Source of the DNA: Mayfieldus sp963772265
GTDB lineage: Bacteria; Actinomycetota; Thermoleophilia; Solirubrobacterales; 70-9
DNA: 64,000 bases
Assembly (NCBI GenBank): GCA_963772265.1
Contig: CAVYWS010000003.1
Coordinates: forward strand, 268,040 to 332,039
Direction of reading: 5' to 3'
In this document: positions 8,320 to 17,079 of the stretch, piece by piece
Numbering within the stretch: position 1 is the stretch's first letter
Layout: each line of letters opens with the position of its first letter
Notes under the pieces: model-generated
Database searches by the model: none
What the model was told of the DNA's origin: nothing
What the model saw: only the letters and a program-made list of their open reading frames with translations
Made by a program: the position numbers and the translations under genes

Positions 8320-8793
8320 TCAGGCGTCAGGCTGCCTCGCGGCGCTCGGCTGTAGCTCGCGCAGCCGGTCTCTGAGCCGGCGCCGCTTTGAGGTCAACTC
8401 CGACTCCAGGTCCGCGATCTCGTCGCGGCGCCGGCGCACCAGCTCCAGCTGACGATCGATGAACGTGAGCGCCTCCTCCAATATCTCCCGGCGCCGCACC
8501 GGGTCCTCGACGCCGCTGTGCCATTCCCTTCGCAGCGCGGCCCGCGCGTCCTCGGCCGCCATCAGCTCGCTGAGCTCCTCCAGCGAAACGCCGAGCAGGT
8601 CCTTGAGCCGCAGAAGCTCCTGGAGGCGCTCCACGTCGGACTCGGCGAAGGTTCGGTGAGTGCCCGCCTGCCGCTTGGTGGCGGCGGGGAGCAGTCCGAT
8701 CTCCTCGTAGTAGCGGATCGTCCGAGTCGTGGTTCCGGTGAGGCGCGCGACCTCGCCGATCCTCAGTCGCTCCCCTTCCCCATGGCCGCTCAC
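8320..8793 (-). CDS. MerR-family transcriptional regulator coupled to an MFS exporter
   Basis: The protein (about 157 residues) starts at GTG 8793 and has the MerR helix-turn-helix (RIGEVARLTGTTTRTIRYYEE), a wing with HRTFAESDVERLQ, and a long C-terminal coiled coil (ELVRRRRDEIADLESEL) for dimerisation. There is no obvious drug-binding domain, so the ligand is unknown. The GTG overlaps the stop of the upstream MFS gene (GTGA), so the two are translationally coupled and the regulator probably controls the transporter and itself through the dyad at 10309-10340. Confidence 0.88.
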   Translation of the reverse strand: MSGHGEGERLRIGEVARLTGTTTRTIRYYEEIGLLPAATKRQAGTHRTFAESDVERLQELLRLKDLLGVSLEELSELMAAEDARAALRREWHSGVEDPVRRREILEEALTFIDRQLELVRRRRDEIADLESELTSKRRRLRDRLRELQPSAARQPDA

Positions 8794-10321
8794 GAGACCA
8801 CCTCCGCCTTCTCGATCGCTGCACTCGCGTCCAAATGCACCCCGGGCGTCGTCGGATTGTGCCTCTTCGCCGGAGTGCTTGGGGCGCAGCAGCGAGACGC
8901 CGGCACCGACCACCGAGGTGGCGGCCAGCACCCAGAGCGCCGTGTGCATGTTGTGGATGAACGGGGCGCAGCTCGGCATCGGAGAGGCCCTGCGAGAGGC
9001 CGGAGAAGATCTTGAACAGCACGTGCTTGGGGACCGCCGCGGTCACCACCGCGATCACGAAGGCGATCGAGATCACCGCGCCGGTGTTCTGAAGCATCGT
9101 GCGGGCGCCAGCGGCGATGCCGCGGCGCTGGGCCGGGACGGTGCCCATCATCGCGGCGGTGTTGGGGGAGTTGAACATCCCCGATCCGATCCCGACCAGG
9201 AGCAGGTAGAGGCTGCTCTGCCAGTAGGGGCTCTGGGGCTGAAGCAGGGTCATCAGAGCCAGGGCGCCGGCCCCGACCAGCATTCCCAGCGCCGCGAGCG
9301 CACGCGAGCCGTGGCGGTCGGCCCAGATCCCCGCCAGCGGCGAGGCGATCAGCATCCCGATCGCCATCGGGGCGAGCTTGACGCCGGCCGTGATCGGATC
9401 GTCGCCCTGGGCGCCCTGGAAGTAGAAGACGAAGATGAACAGCAGCGCAAAGCGCGAGAGCCCGTTGATGAACGCGGCCCCGGTTGCCGCGGCGAAGAGC
9501 CGGTTGCGGAAGATCGAGAGGTCGAGCATCGGGGCGCGGCCGCGGTGCTCGATGTAGACGAAGAGCGGCAGCAGCACGGCGGCGGCGATCAGCCCGCCGA
9601 TCACCAGCGGCCCATCCCAACCGGAGATGCCGCCCTTGGAGATGCCATAGACGAGCCCCGTCAGTCCCGCGACGAAGGTGGCGGTTCCAATCAGGTCGAG
9701 GCCGCGCTGGGTGTCCTGCTTGGCGAGCTCATGCAGCACGAGGCCTCCCCACAGGGCGCCCAGAAGGCCGAGCGGGACGTTGAACCAGAAGACCCAGTGC
9801 CAGGAGATCGCGACCAGCACGCCTCCGAGGATCGGGCCGAGCACCAACCCAACCGCCGCCACCATCGTGTTGGTGCCCATCGCCAGCCCGAGCTGCCGTT
9901 TCGGGAAGGCATCGGTGACCAGGGCAGGGGCGTTGGCGAAGATGAACGCGCCGGCGATCCCCTGCACGATCCGCCAGAGGATCAGCTCGGTCCCGCTGGC
10001 GGCGAATCCGGCGCCAAGCGAGGCAGCCGAGAAGACCAGAAATGCCCCCACGTAGGCGCGCTTGCGGCCGAACAGGTCGGAGAGGCGCCCCGCGGTGAGG
10101 ACCAGAACGGTCGAGGCGATCATGTAGGCGAGGATCACCCAGACGAGCTGCAAGAGCGACGTATGCAGGGACCGCTCGAGGTCGGGGAGGGCGATGATCA
10201 AAGTGCCGGAGTTGATCGTCGCCAGCAGCATCCCGAGGCTGGTGCACGACAGAGCCCACCATTTGTAGTTCGGATGCTCGGCGGCAACCCCGGGCCGCCG
10301 TCGTGCATTTCTAACGTTCAC
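8790..10321 (-). CDS. MFS multidrug exporter, DHA2 (EmrB-like) family, frameshifted
   Basis: A 14-helix proton-coupled drug exporter of the DHA2 group. It opens at GTG 10321 and carries NYKWWALSCTSLGMLLATIN, the motif A-like GRLSDLFGRKRAYV, and motif C region GLVLGPILGGVLV. The frame breaks twice near the 3' end: around 8975 the last helix continues in another frame (HTALWVLAATSVVGAGVSLL), and around 8880 it shifts again to a frame ending EKAEVVS at the TGA overlapping the MerR GTG. Two compensating indels in 100 bases look like sequencing error rather than decay. Unrepaired, the frame would falsely fuse the exporter to a shadow of the MerR gene. Confidence 0.88.
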
Positions 10322-10340
10322 GTTAAAAAGAACTTTAACG
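10309..10340. promoter_or_regulatory. Overlapping dyads at the MFS-MerR promoter (putative MerR operator)
   Basis: Perfect inverted repeat CGTTAAA (10321-10327) / TTTAACG (10334-10340) with a 6-base spacer, next to a second short dyad AACGT/ACGTT around 10313-10324. They lie directly at the start of the leftward MFS gene. MerR-type activators bind such dyads between the -35 and -10 elements, so this is the likely operator for the MFS-MerR pair. Confidence 0.55.
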
Positions 10341-10355
10341 CAAGACGCGCTGAAG

Positions 10356-10428
<73 letters not shown>

Positions 10429-10441
10429 GGGGTGCCCAAAT

Positions 10442-11249
10442 CTAGCGGCGTTTGCCGCGCCCGGGGCGGCGGCTCGCCCGGCGCCGGCCCGCGGAGCGTG
10501 AGGCCTGCTTCTCGAGTGCCTGGCCAAACGCCTTCTCGGTCGCGTCGGTCATCGCCAGCTGGAAGATCCCAAGCAGGGCCTCCGAGGCCAGGGGCCGCAG
10601 GCGCTCCAGCGCTTCGCGCACCTGCGGCCAGTCCTCCTCGGGGCGGCCGGCGCGCTCGAACGGCTTCCAGACGTTCTCCAGGAAGAGCTCGATGAAGGTC
10701 CGCGCCACCTCGCGCGACTGGCGCCGCACCTTGGTCGGCGACCTCGAGCGCCGTGGCGGGCGGAATCCCCAGCTCGGCAAGCTCGTAGCCGGCCGCCAGG
10801 ACCCTCGGGCTGAGCACCTCATAGCGCTCGTCGTCGAGCGGGCGCAGCAGCCCCAGCCGCTCGGCCTTGCGGAACAGGGCAGGGTCCGCCTCGCCGCCCC
10901 AGCGGGTCGCGATCTCGTCCCGCTCGAGGATCTCGGGCGCCTCGTCCTCGAACGGCTCCTTCACAGCGCGCGCGAAGCCGAGCACTTCACTGCTGGAGTC
11001 GCCGACTCCCTTCAGCAGCCGTGCTATCGCGCCGAGGTTGAAGCCATCGGCCTGCATCTCCTTGATCAGCTCGAGGCGGCTGAGGTGGTCCTCGCCGTAA
11101 TAGCCGGTTCGCCCGACGACGTCGGGGGGCGGCAGCAGGCCCCGCGACTGGTGGGCGCGGATGTTGCGGACGGTCATCCCGCTGCGGCGGGCGAGCTCGT
11201 CGATCGTGATCCGGTCTGTCGCGGGCTCAGGGTTGGCGAGTCGAGTCAT
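10442..11249 (-). CDS. MerR-family regulator with C-terminal helical domain, one frameshift
   Basis: Starts MTRLANPEPATDRI (ATG 11249; an ATG 15 codons upstream is also in frame) and has a MerR helix-turn-helix (DELARRSGMTVRNIRAHQSR, wing GRTGYYGEDHLSRLELI). About 150 residues of helical sequence follow. A one-base insertion near 10736 breaks the frame within GTCGCCGACCAAGGTGCG; with it removed the protein continues KVRRQSREVARTFIELFL and ends in a basic Arg/Ser tail at 10442. It faces a divergently transcribed membrane-protein gene, with a palindrome between them that is the probable operator. Ligand unknown. Confidence 0.85.
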
Positions 11250-11307
11250 CGGAATGAGAGGACGGGGTATCGGTCGGTGTCGCGTCTCACACAATTGTAC
11301 ATCGGTT

Positions 11308-11333
11308 TATGTATCATCGTTTGGTGATACATA
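11308..11333. promoter_or_regulatory. 9-8-9 palindrome between divergent MerR and membrane-protein genes
   Basis: Exact inverted repeat TATGTATCA (11308-11316) and TGATACATA (11325-11333) with an 8-base spacer, in the intergenic region between the leftward MerR gene and the rightward membrane-protein gene. A minus-strand -10-like TACAAT lies next to it at about 11293-11298. The position and symmetry make it the likely operator controlling both genes. Confidence 0.65.
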
Positions 11334-11385
11334 GCAGAGTGATGAATAGCTTGATGCTTGGCGTGGACGAAAGCGAGGAGGCGGC

Positions 11386-13219
11386 ATGAATACGGCGACG
11401 GTGCTCCAGACCTTGGCCGCCGCGAAGCCCGCGGGCGGCGCGGCGGTCGACCAGATCGTGATCGCGAACCTGATGGCGATCACCGCCAGCGCGGCTCTGC
11501 TCTGGCTCGTCATGGGCCACCGCCAGGGTCGCCGCCCCTACCTCGGGCGGGCGGCCGAATTCGCCGGCCGCGCCTCCCGGCTGCCGGGCTGGGTGGCGCT
11601 GCCGCTGGCGATCTCGATGGTGTCGCTGATCGTCGCCCTGCGTCGGCATGTATTGGGACATCTCCTTCCACATCGACGACGGCCGCGACCCCGGGCCGCT
11701 GGCAAACCCTGCCCACTATCTGATCCTCGCCGGGCTGTTCGGGATCTTCTGCGCCGGCTTCATCGCGATGGCGCTGCCGACCGAGAAGCCATCCGAGACC
11801 GCGGTGCGGATCAACCGCGGCTGGTACGCGCCGCTGGGCGGCGTGCTGATGATCGCCACCTCGGGCTTCGCGCTGCTCGGCTTTCCGCTCGACGACCTCT
11901 GGCATCGCCTCTTCGGCCAGGACGTGACGCTCTGGGGGCCGACCCACCTGATGCTGATCGGCGGCGCCGGGCTGACCCTGGTCGGGATGACGGTGCTGCT
12001 GGTCGAGGGCATCCGGGCAAAGCCTTCGATCGAGAGCGAGCGCAAGGCGGCCGTGCTCCGCCGCTCGATGTCGATCGGCGCCCTGCTGATCGGGCTCTCG
12101 ACCTTCCAGGGCGAGTTCGACTTCGGCGTTCCCCAGTACCAGATGATCTTCCAGCCGATCCTGATCGCCTTCGCGGCGGGAGTGGCGCTGGTCTGCGCGC
12201 GGATCTGGATCGGCCGCGGCGGCGCCCTCGGCGCAGTGACGTTCTTCCTGCTGCTGCGCGGCCTGGTGTCGTTCGTCGTCGGGCCGATCTTCGGCAAGAC
12301 GACACCCGCCCTGCCCCTCTATCTGGTCGAGGCGGGAGTGGTCGAGATCGCAGCGATCTGGCTCGCCAGCCGTCCGCTGGCCCTTGGCGTCGCTTCCGGG
12401 ACCGGTATCGGGACGATCGGCTTCGCCGCCGAGTACGGCTGGACCAACCTGGTCTACCCGCTGCCCTGGAACGTCCACCTGCTGCCCGAGGGGGCGATCT
12501 TCGCGGCGATCGCCGGGGTCGCCGGCGGCCTGCTCGGCGCTTTGATGGGAGCGGCGCTGTGCGGCGAGCTGCCGCCCCCGCGTGTGGCCCGCACCGCCGC
12601 CCTGGTCGCGTCGACTGCGATCGTGGGGCTGACCGTCAACGGGCTCGTCACCACGGTCCCCGACGGATATGGCGCCCAGGTGAAGCTGACCGAGGTTCGA
12701 CCGGCGCCCGACCGCGAGGTCTCGGCGCGGGTGAGGATTCATCCCGCTGACGCTGCGGCCGACGCCAAGTGGCTCAACGTCACCTCATGGCAGGGGGGTG
12801 GCCTGGTCGTCGACAAGCTGCACAAGGTCGCCGACGGCGTCTACCGGACCACCGAGCCGATCCCGGTCAACAGGGACTGGAAGGCGACGGTGCGGATGCA
12901 GACCGGGCGCGGCGTGCTCGGGCTGCCGATCTACTTCCCGCGCGATCCCGCGATCCCGGCGCCGGGGGTCGCCGCCCCGGCCAGCTTCGATCGCGCCTTC
13001 GTCAAGGACAAGCAGCTGCTCCAGCGCGAGCAGAAGAAGGGCGTGCCGAGCTGGTTGACGACGGTTGCGCCGCTGGTCGTGCTCGGCATCGCGATCACGC
13101 TGGTCATGATCCTCTCCTTCGGCCTGGCCAAGATCGGGCGCCCCGGTGGGCCGCCGGAGGGGGTCGAACGGCCGCGGCTGCGGCACGCCGGGGTCGGCGG
13201 CAGGGCGCGGACTGCGTAG
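11386..13219 (+). CDS. Large polytopic membrane protein with extracytoplasmic beta domain, one frameshift
   Basis: Family not recognised. ATG 11386 is preceded by GGAGG. About 85 residues of frame 1 (two helices) lead to an inserted base near 11640, after which the protein continues GMYWDISFHIDDGRDPGP and many membrane helices to about residue 420. A soluble beta-rich stretch of about 130 residues follows (REVSARVRIHPADAAADAKW; DKLHKVADGVYRTTEPIPV), reminiscent of YtkA/CopC-like domains, then one last helix and a short tail. HID and histidine/tryptophan pairs near helix 3 could bind metal. The divergent MerR gene and shared palindrome suggest inducible expression, perhaps to a metal or redox signal; this is inference. 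Confidence 0.75.
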
Positions 13220-13288
13220 CCCCTTGGCCGGCGGCCGCGCAAGCCGGTCACAGAGTTAATTCGATCTGCGTGTCCTCTGTAGCGGTTG

Positions 13289-13302
13289 CGAACGTATGTT
13301 CG
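13289..13302. promoter_or_regulatory. LexA (SOS) box
   Basis: CGAACGTATGTTCG is a perfect dyad and fits the Gram-positive/actinobacterial LexA consensus CGAACRNRYGTTCG at every position. It lies 4 bases before the ATG of the PD-(D/E)XK nuclease frame, so it should overlap the promoter or start region, which implies a leaderless or near-leaderless transcript. Confidence 0.75.
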
Positions 13303-13306
13303 CAGC

Positions 13307-14083
13307 ATGGAGCGACTGATCAACCGCCGCCAGCAGGGGGATCTTGGCGAGGCTTCCGCGATCGAATGGCTCACGTCGGTAGGGGCGACCGTCTTTCTGC
13401 CCTTCGGTCACAGCCCGGACGTTGATCTCGTCGCGGAAGCGCACGGGCGTTTGCTCCGGATCCAGGTCAAGACCTCGACTCAGGTTCACTCGACTCCTCG
13501 AGGACACTGGCGCTGTGCGATTACGCTGGCAACCAAAGGCGGGAATCAGAGCTGGAACGGGCTCACCAAACGTCTCGATCCGGCACGGTTCGACTATCTC
13601 TTCGTTCATACGGGCGGCGGGCGGCGGTGGTTCATCCCGTGTACGGCCCTACGTCCCCAGACAGCGATCAAGCTTGGCGGACCGCGGTATTCCGAGTTCG
13701 AAATTGATCCCGGCCACCCGCTTGGTGAGCTCGTGTTCGCCTCGGGCTCGGTTCTAGAATCCGCCCCGTACTCGGGGGAGTATCCAAGCGGTCAACGGAT
13801 GGCGACTGTAAATCGTCCGGCTCAGCCTTCGCAGGTTCGAATCCTGCCTCCCCCATTTCAGCCGCGCTCAGGCTTCCCTCCGTCGAGGTTCGATCGGAGG
13901 CTGAGCCGCGGTGGCGAAGCCATCCTCAATCAGAAGCGGCGGCTGACGATCCCCCGAAAAGCTTGCATTGAGGCGAGGATGCAGGACGGCGACCGGGTCC
14001 GCGTGCGAAGCGACGGCGACGGCCGTCTGGCGATCGAGAGGATCGAGCCCCCACCCACCCTCCCGGGCGCGGATCCCGACTGA
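13307..14083 (+). CDS. PD-(D/E)XK endonuclease-like protein reading through tRNA-Tyr into an AbrB-like segment
   Basis: Residues 1 to about 150 resemble the group-I-intron-associated PD-(D/E)XK nuclease family: MERLINRRQQGDLGEASAI, then SPDVDLVAEAHGRLLRIQVK supplying the D...E/Q-x-K catalytic core, and later FDYLFVHTGGGRRWFIP. The same frame has no stop before the tRNA-Tyr gene (13774-13855), which it translates, and continues into an AbrB/SpoVT-like segment (LNQKRRLTIPRKACIEARMQ) ending at 14083. Start ATG 13307 is chosen over an upstream TTG that would lie inside the LexA box. Whether the three parts form one protein or the nuclease simply lacks its own stop is not decided by the sequence. 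Function beyond DNA cleavage is unknown. Confidence 0.6.
   Translation: MERLINRRQQGDLGEASAIEWLTSVGATVFLPFGHSPDVDLVAEAHGRLLRIQVKTSTQVHSTPRGHWRCAITLATKGGNQSWNGLTKRLDPARFDYLFVHTGGGRRWFIPCTALRPQTAIKLGGPRYSEFEIDPGHPLGELVFASGSVLESAPYSGEYPSGQRMATVNRPAQPSQVRILPPPFQPRSGFPPSRFDRRLSRGGEAILNQKRRLTIPRKACIEARMQDGDRVRVRSDGDGRLAIERIEPPPTLPGADPD
13774..13855 (+). tRNA. tRNA-Tyr (anticodon GTA)
   Basis: 82 bases, class II: acceptor GGGGGAG/CTCCCCC, D arm TATCCAAGCGGTCAACGGA, anticodon stem CGA/TCG with loop CTGTAAA (anticodon GTA), a long variable arm (CCGGCTCAGCCTTC), and T arm GCAGGTTCGAATCCTGC. CCA not encoded beyond the discriminator A. It lies wholly inside the open frame 13307-14083, same strand. Confidence 0.96.
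13910..14083 (+). CDS. AbrB/SpoVT-like swapped-hairpin segment (possibly a separate small gene)
   Basis: About 57 residues with the AbrB/MazE pattern NQKRRLTIPRKACIEA, GDRVRVRSDGDGRLAIERI. Such domains bind DNA as antitoxins or transition-state regulators. No good start codon is in frame after the tRNA; GTGGCGAAG at 13911 would be a plausible start but is one base out of frame, so a single indel could hide an independent gene. Otherwise this is the tail of the nuclease frame. Confidence 0.45.
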   Translation, partial: GGEAILNQKRRLTIPRKACIEARMQDGDRVRVRSDGDGRLAIERIEPPPTLPGADPD

Positions 14084-14210
14084 CTCAGGCGGAGGGCCGG
14101 CCAGCGGGCCCGGACGCCTCTCCTCCATCGCGCTCGCAGGAGGTTGGTCGTCTCAGCCCCAGCAGGAACCGATCCAGTCGGTGAAAGCTGCCGGGCTCCG
14201 GGCCGCCGGC

Positions 14211-14235
14211 CGGAAATGCTTCGGCCGGCATTGTC
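14211..14235. repeat. Hairpin between the AbrB-like frame and rpoD
   Basis: GCCGGCCG and CGGCCGGC flank a 9-base loop, forming an 8-bp perfect stem in the 190-base gap where the rightward AbrB-like frame and the leftward rpoD gene converge. There is no T-run; it may act as a bidirectional end. Confidence 0.45.
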
Positions 14236-14271
14236 CTACCCGGCTGCCCCGATCGCAAGCCGCCCGCGCGC

Positions 14272-15435
14272 CTAGCCCGCCTCGCGCAGGACCTGGGCCT
14301 CGGGGAGCTGCTTGAGCTTCTTCAGGGTGTTGTTCTCGATCTGGCGGATGCGCTCCCGCGTGACCCCGAATGCCTGGCCGACTTCCTCGAGGGTCAGCGG
14401 CTCCACCCCGCAGAGCCCGTAGCGAAGCTCGATCACCTGGCGCTCGCGCTCGGGCAGGACGTTGAGCGCCTTGCGTACGCCCTCGCGCTGCAGGTGCTCG
14501 CTGGCCTCCTCGAACGGCTCGGTGATCCCGTCGTCGGCGACGAAATCGCCGAGCTCGGACTCGTCCTCGTCGCCGACCGGCTTCTCCAGCGAGACCGGAA
14601 GCTGGGCGACGCGAAGGATGTCGCGCACCTCGCGCACCGTCCATTGCAGCTCCTCGGCGATCTCCTCGGGCTCGGGCTCGCGGCCGAGGCGCTGTACCAG
14701 CTGGCGCTCGACGTGGGCGACCCGGTTGAGCTTCTCGACCATGTGGACCGGGATGCGAATCGTGCGAGCCTTGTCGGCGATCGCCCGGGTGACCGCCTGG
14801 CGGATCCACCAGGTCGCGTAGGTGGAGAACTTGTAGCCGCGCCGGTAGTCGAACTTCTCCACCGCCCGGATCAGGCCCAGCGATCCCTCCTGGATCAGGT
14901 CCAAAAAGCTCAGCCCGCGGCCGAGATAGCCCTTGGCGATCGAGACCACGAGCCGCAGGTTCGCCTCGACCATCTGGCGCTTGGCGACCATGTCGCCGCG
15001 CTCGATCCGCTTCGCCAGCTCGACCTCCTGCTGGGCGGTGAGCAGCTCGACCCGGCCGATCGCGCGCAGGTAAAGCCGCAGCGAGTCAAGGCTCGGCTCG
15101 ACCGTGAGGTCGAGCTCCGGGCGGCGGCGCTCGGACTCCTTTGCCTCCTTGTAGGCGCTGACACCGTCTTCGGCGATGACGTCGACGCCGTGCTCGATCA
15201 GATGATTGTGGAGCTGGGAGACCTGCTCCTTGGACACGTCCACTTCCTCGAGCGTCGCGGCGATCTGCTCGAAGGTCAGATAGCCCTGGTCCTGCCCCAG
15301 TGAGATCAGTCCTCGCAGCTCTTCCTGCTCGGAAATGGATGAATCCGCTGGGACTGTCCCTAGCTGCTCGATTTCCTCTTGCTCCCTATCGTCCCCGTCG
15401 GTCCTCCCCCGGCAGAGTGCCGTCGGATCCGACGC
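14272..15435 (-). CDS. rpoD: Primary RNA polymerase sigma factor RpoD/SigA
   Basis: The vegetative sigma factor. All regions are present: region 1.1 (EELRGLISLGQDQGYLTFEQ), region 1.2 (SLDSLRLYLRAIGRVELLT), region 2 with GLIRAVEKFDYRRGYKFST and YATWWIRQAVTRAI, region 3 and region 4 (LTLEEVGQAFGVTRERIRQ, ending NTLKKLKQL). The 5' end is uncertain: a -10-like TATACT lies at 15444-15449 on this strand, and no in-frame ATG, GTG or TTG follows before region 1.1. The start may be a rare codon (ATT at 15336) or be hidden by an indel. The 5' boundary given is only the first in-frame codon after the presumed transcription start. Confidence 0.9.
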   Translation of the reverse strand, partial: ASDPTALCRGRTDGDDREQEEIEQLGTVPADSSISEQEELRGLISLGQDQGYLTFEQIAATLEEVDVSKEQVSQLHNHLIEHGVDVIAEDGVSAYKEAKESERRRPELDLTVEPSLDSLRLYLRAIGRVELLTAQQEVELAKRIERGDMVAKRQMVEANLRLVVSIAKGYLGRGLSFLDLIQEGSLGLIRAVEKFDYRRGYKFSTYATWWIRQAVTRAIADKARTIRIPVHMVEKLNRVAHVERQLVQRLGREPEPEEIAEELQWTVREVRDILRVAQLPVSLEKPVGDEDESELGDFVADDGITEPFEEASEHLQREGVRKALNVLPERERQVIELRYGLCGVEPLTLEEVGQAFGVTRERIRQIENNTLKKLKQLPEAQVLREAG

Positions 15436-15480
15436 GCGCCGAGTATAGAGACGGTTCGCATTCCCTACCCTCCTATTTGG

Positions 15481-16488
15481 ATGGCAAGCAGCGAAACAAC
15501 CATTCCCACCGCCACGCGCGACGTCCAGTCCGGGCGCCCGGCAACCGAGGTCAGCCTCTCGCGGGTCGGCGTGACCGGCATCGAGAAGGTCCTGCGGGTC
15601 CAGTCCAACGGCACCGAAGAGCTCTACTACGCGGAGCTCGAGTGCTTCGTCGACCTCAACCCGCAGCAGGCCGGCGTCCACATGTCGCGCTTCGAGGAGG
15701 TCGTCGGCGAGGCGATCGACGCGGTGGTCCTCGGCGAGGCGTTTCGCGCCGAGACCCTCGCCGCCCACATCGCGGAGCGGATTCGCGAGCGCCAGGGCGG
15801 GCTGCGCTCGGAGGTGCGGGTGGCGGCCCGCTACCCGGAGACGGTCGTCACCCCGGAGTCGGGCAACCGCACCCAGGAGATCTACAAGCTGTTCGGCACC
15901 GCCGTGGCCTCCGATCGCGGGCTTCGCACCCTGCGCGGCGTCGAGGCCCAGGGGATGACCGCCTGCCCCTGCGCCCAGGAGATGGTCACCGAGGTCGCCC
16001 GCCAGCGCCTCGCCGAGCAGGGGTTCGACGACGACGAGATCGAGCAGGTGGTCGACGCGGTCCCGATCGCCACCCACAACCAGCGCGGGATCGGAACCCT
16101 CTACGTCGGCTGCCCGGAGGGCTGGCCCGCCGACGTCGACGCGCGCGACCTGCTGCACATCGTGGAGCAATCGATGAGCTCGGAGATCTACGGCCTGCTG
16201 AAGCGGCCCGACGAGCTGGCCGTTGTCGAGAAGGCCCACTCGCAGCCCCGCTTCGTCGAGGACTGCGCGCGGGAGATGATCCGCCGCGTGATCGAGTCCT
16301 ACCCCAATCTGCACGACGAGGCGTTCGTGATGGCCCGCCAGGAGAACCTGGAGACGATTCACCGCCACAACGTGGTCGCCGAGCGCTACGGGACGGCCGC
16401 CGACCTGCGCCAGGAGCTGGAGACGGGAGACCATCTCCCCCACCACCTGACGATGCGCGAGTGGCTCGAGGCGCCCTGCAGTAGCTAG
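15481..16488 (+). CDS. folE2: GTP cyclohydrolase I, type IB (FolE2/MptA family)
   Basis: Converts GTP to dihydroneopterin triphosphate or its cyclic phosphate, the first step of folate or pterin synthesis, using a metal other than obligate zinc. The 335-residue length is closer to archaeal MptA than to many bacterial FolE2. Signature GMTACPCAQEM (about residue 158) contains the metal-binding cysteine, and PIATHNQRG follows near residue 195. ATG 15481 begins MASSETTIPTATRDVQ, the usual start of the family. It is divergent from rpoD; its TAG overlaps the convergent pgsA stop. Confidence 0.93.
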   Translation: MASSETTIPTATRDVQSGRPATEVSLSRVGVTGIEKVLRVQSNGTEELYYAELECFVDLNPQQAGVHMSRFEEVVGEAIDAVVLGEAFRAETLAAHIAERIRERQGGLRSEVRVAARYPETVVTPESGNRTQEIYKLFGTAVASDRGLRTLRGVEAQGMTACPCAQEMVTEVARQRLAEQGFDDDEIEQVVDAVPIATHNQRGIGTLYVGCPEGWPADVDARDLLHIVEQSMSSEIYGLLKRPDELAVVEKAHSQPRFVEDCAREMIRRVIESYPNLHDEAFVMARQENLETIHRHNVVAERYGTAADLRQELETGDHLPHHLTMREWLEAPCSS

Positions 16489-17054
16489 CCAGGCTCGGTT
16501 TTCGCCGCCGTTCGACTCTTCCTCTGTTCCTCCAAGCGCCGCCGCAGCCCGAAGAAATAGTCGGCGCCGCTGATCACCGTCATCGCCACCGCGAGGTAGA
16601 CCAGGACGTCGACCCAGGCCGGCGCCGGCTCGAAGATGATCAGCGCGAACACAGCAAGGATCTGGAGCACGGTCTTCGCCTTGCCGAGCCAGCTGGCCGA
16701 GATCACGATCCCCCGCTCGACGGCCAGGGCGCGGAGCCCGGTCACCGCCAGCTCGCGGGCGATGATCACCATCGCCACCCAGGCCGCCAGCCGGTCGAGC
16801 GAGACCAGCGAGACCAGCGCCGCCACGATCAGCAGCTTGTCGGCGAGCGGGTCCATCAGCTTGCCGAAGGTGGTCACCGCGTCGCGCGAGCGGGCGAAGT
16901 AGCCGTCGAGGCCGTCGGTCAGCGCCGCCAGCGCGAACACTCCCGCCGCCAGCGCGTCGCCGTTCGGCGTCTCGTCGAGCAGCGCGACGACGATCACCGG
17001 CACCGCGAGGATCCGCAGCACGGTGAGCACGTTGGGCAGGTTGAGCGGGAACAT
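16485..17054 (-). CDS. pgsA: CDP-diacylglycerol-glycerol-3-phosphate 3-phosphatidyltransferase
   Basis: A membrane enzyme making phosphatidylglycerol phosphate. The 189-residue protein has the complete CDP-alcohol phosphotransferase motif D(x)2DG(x)2AR(x)nG(x)3D(x)3D, seen as DGLDGYFARSRDAV followed by FGKLMDPLADK. MFPLNLPNVLTVLRI is the typical PgsA N-terminus. Five or six helices are visible. It is intact and lies 25 bases after the MMPL gene's stop on the opposite side. Confidence 0.94.
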   Translation of the reverse strand: MFPLNLPNVLTVLRILAVPVIVVALLDETPNGDALAAGVFALAALTDGLDGYFARSRDAVTTFGKLMDPLADKLLIVAALVSLVSLDRLAAWVAMVIIARELAVTGLRALAVERGIVISASWLGKAKTVLQILAVFALIIFEPAPAWVDVLVYLAVAMTVISGADYFFGLRRRLEEQRKSRTAAKTEPG

Positions 17055-17079
17055 CGGCGCTCAGTATGACCCGCCGGGC

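Noticed and set aside
8327..8980. Apparent fusion of the MFS exporter with a long C-terminal extension (664-residue frame)
   Set aside because: The extension is the MerR gene read out of frame; two indels near 8975 and 8880 explain it.
15440..16446. Long N-terminal extension of the sigma factor frame (724 residues)
   Set aside because: Upstream of region 1.1 it is antisense to folE2 with no sigma-like sequence.
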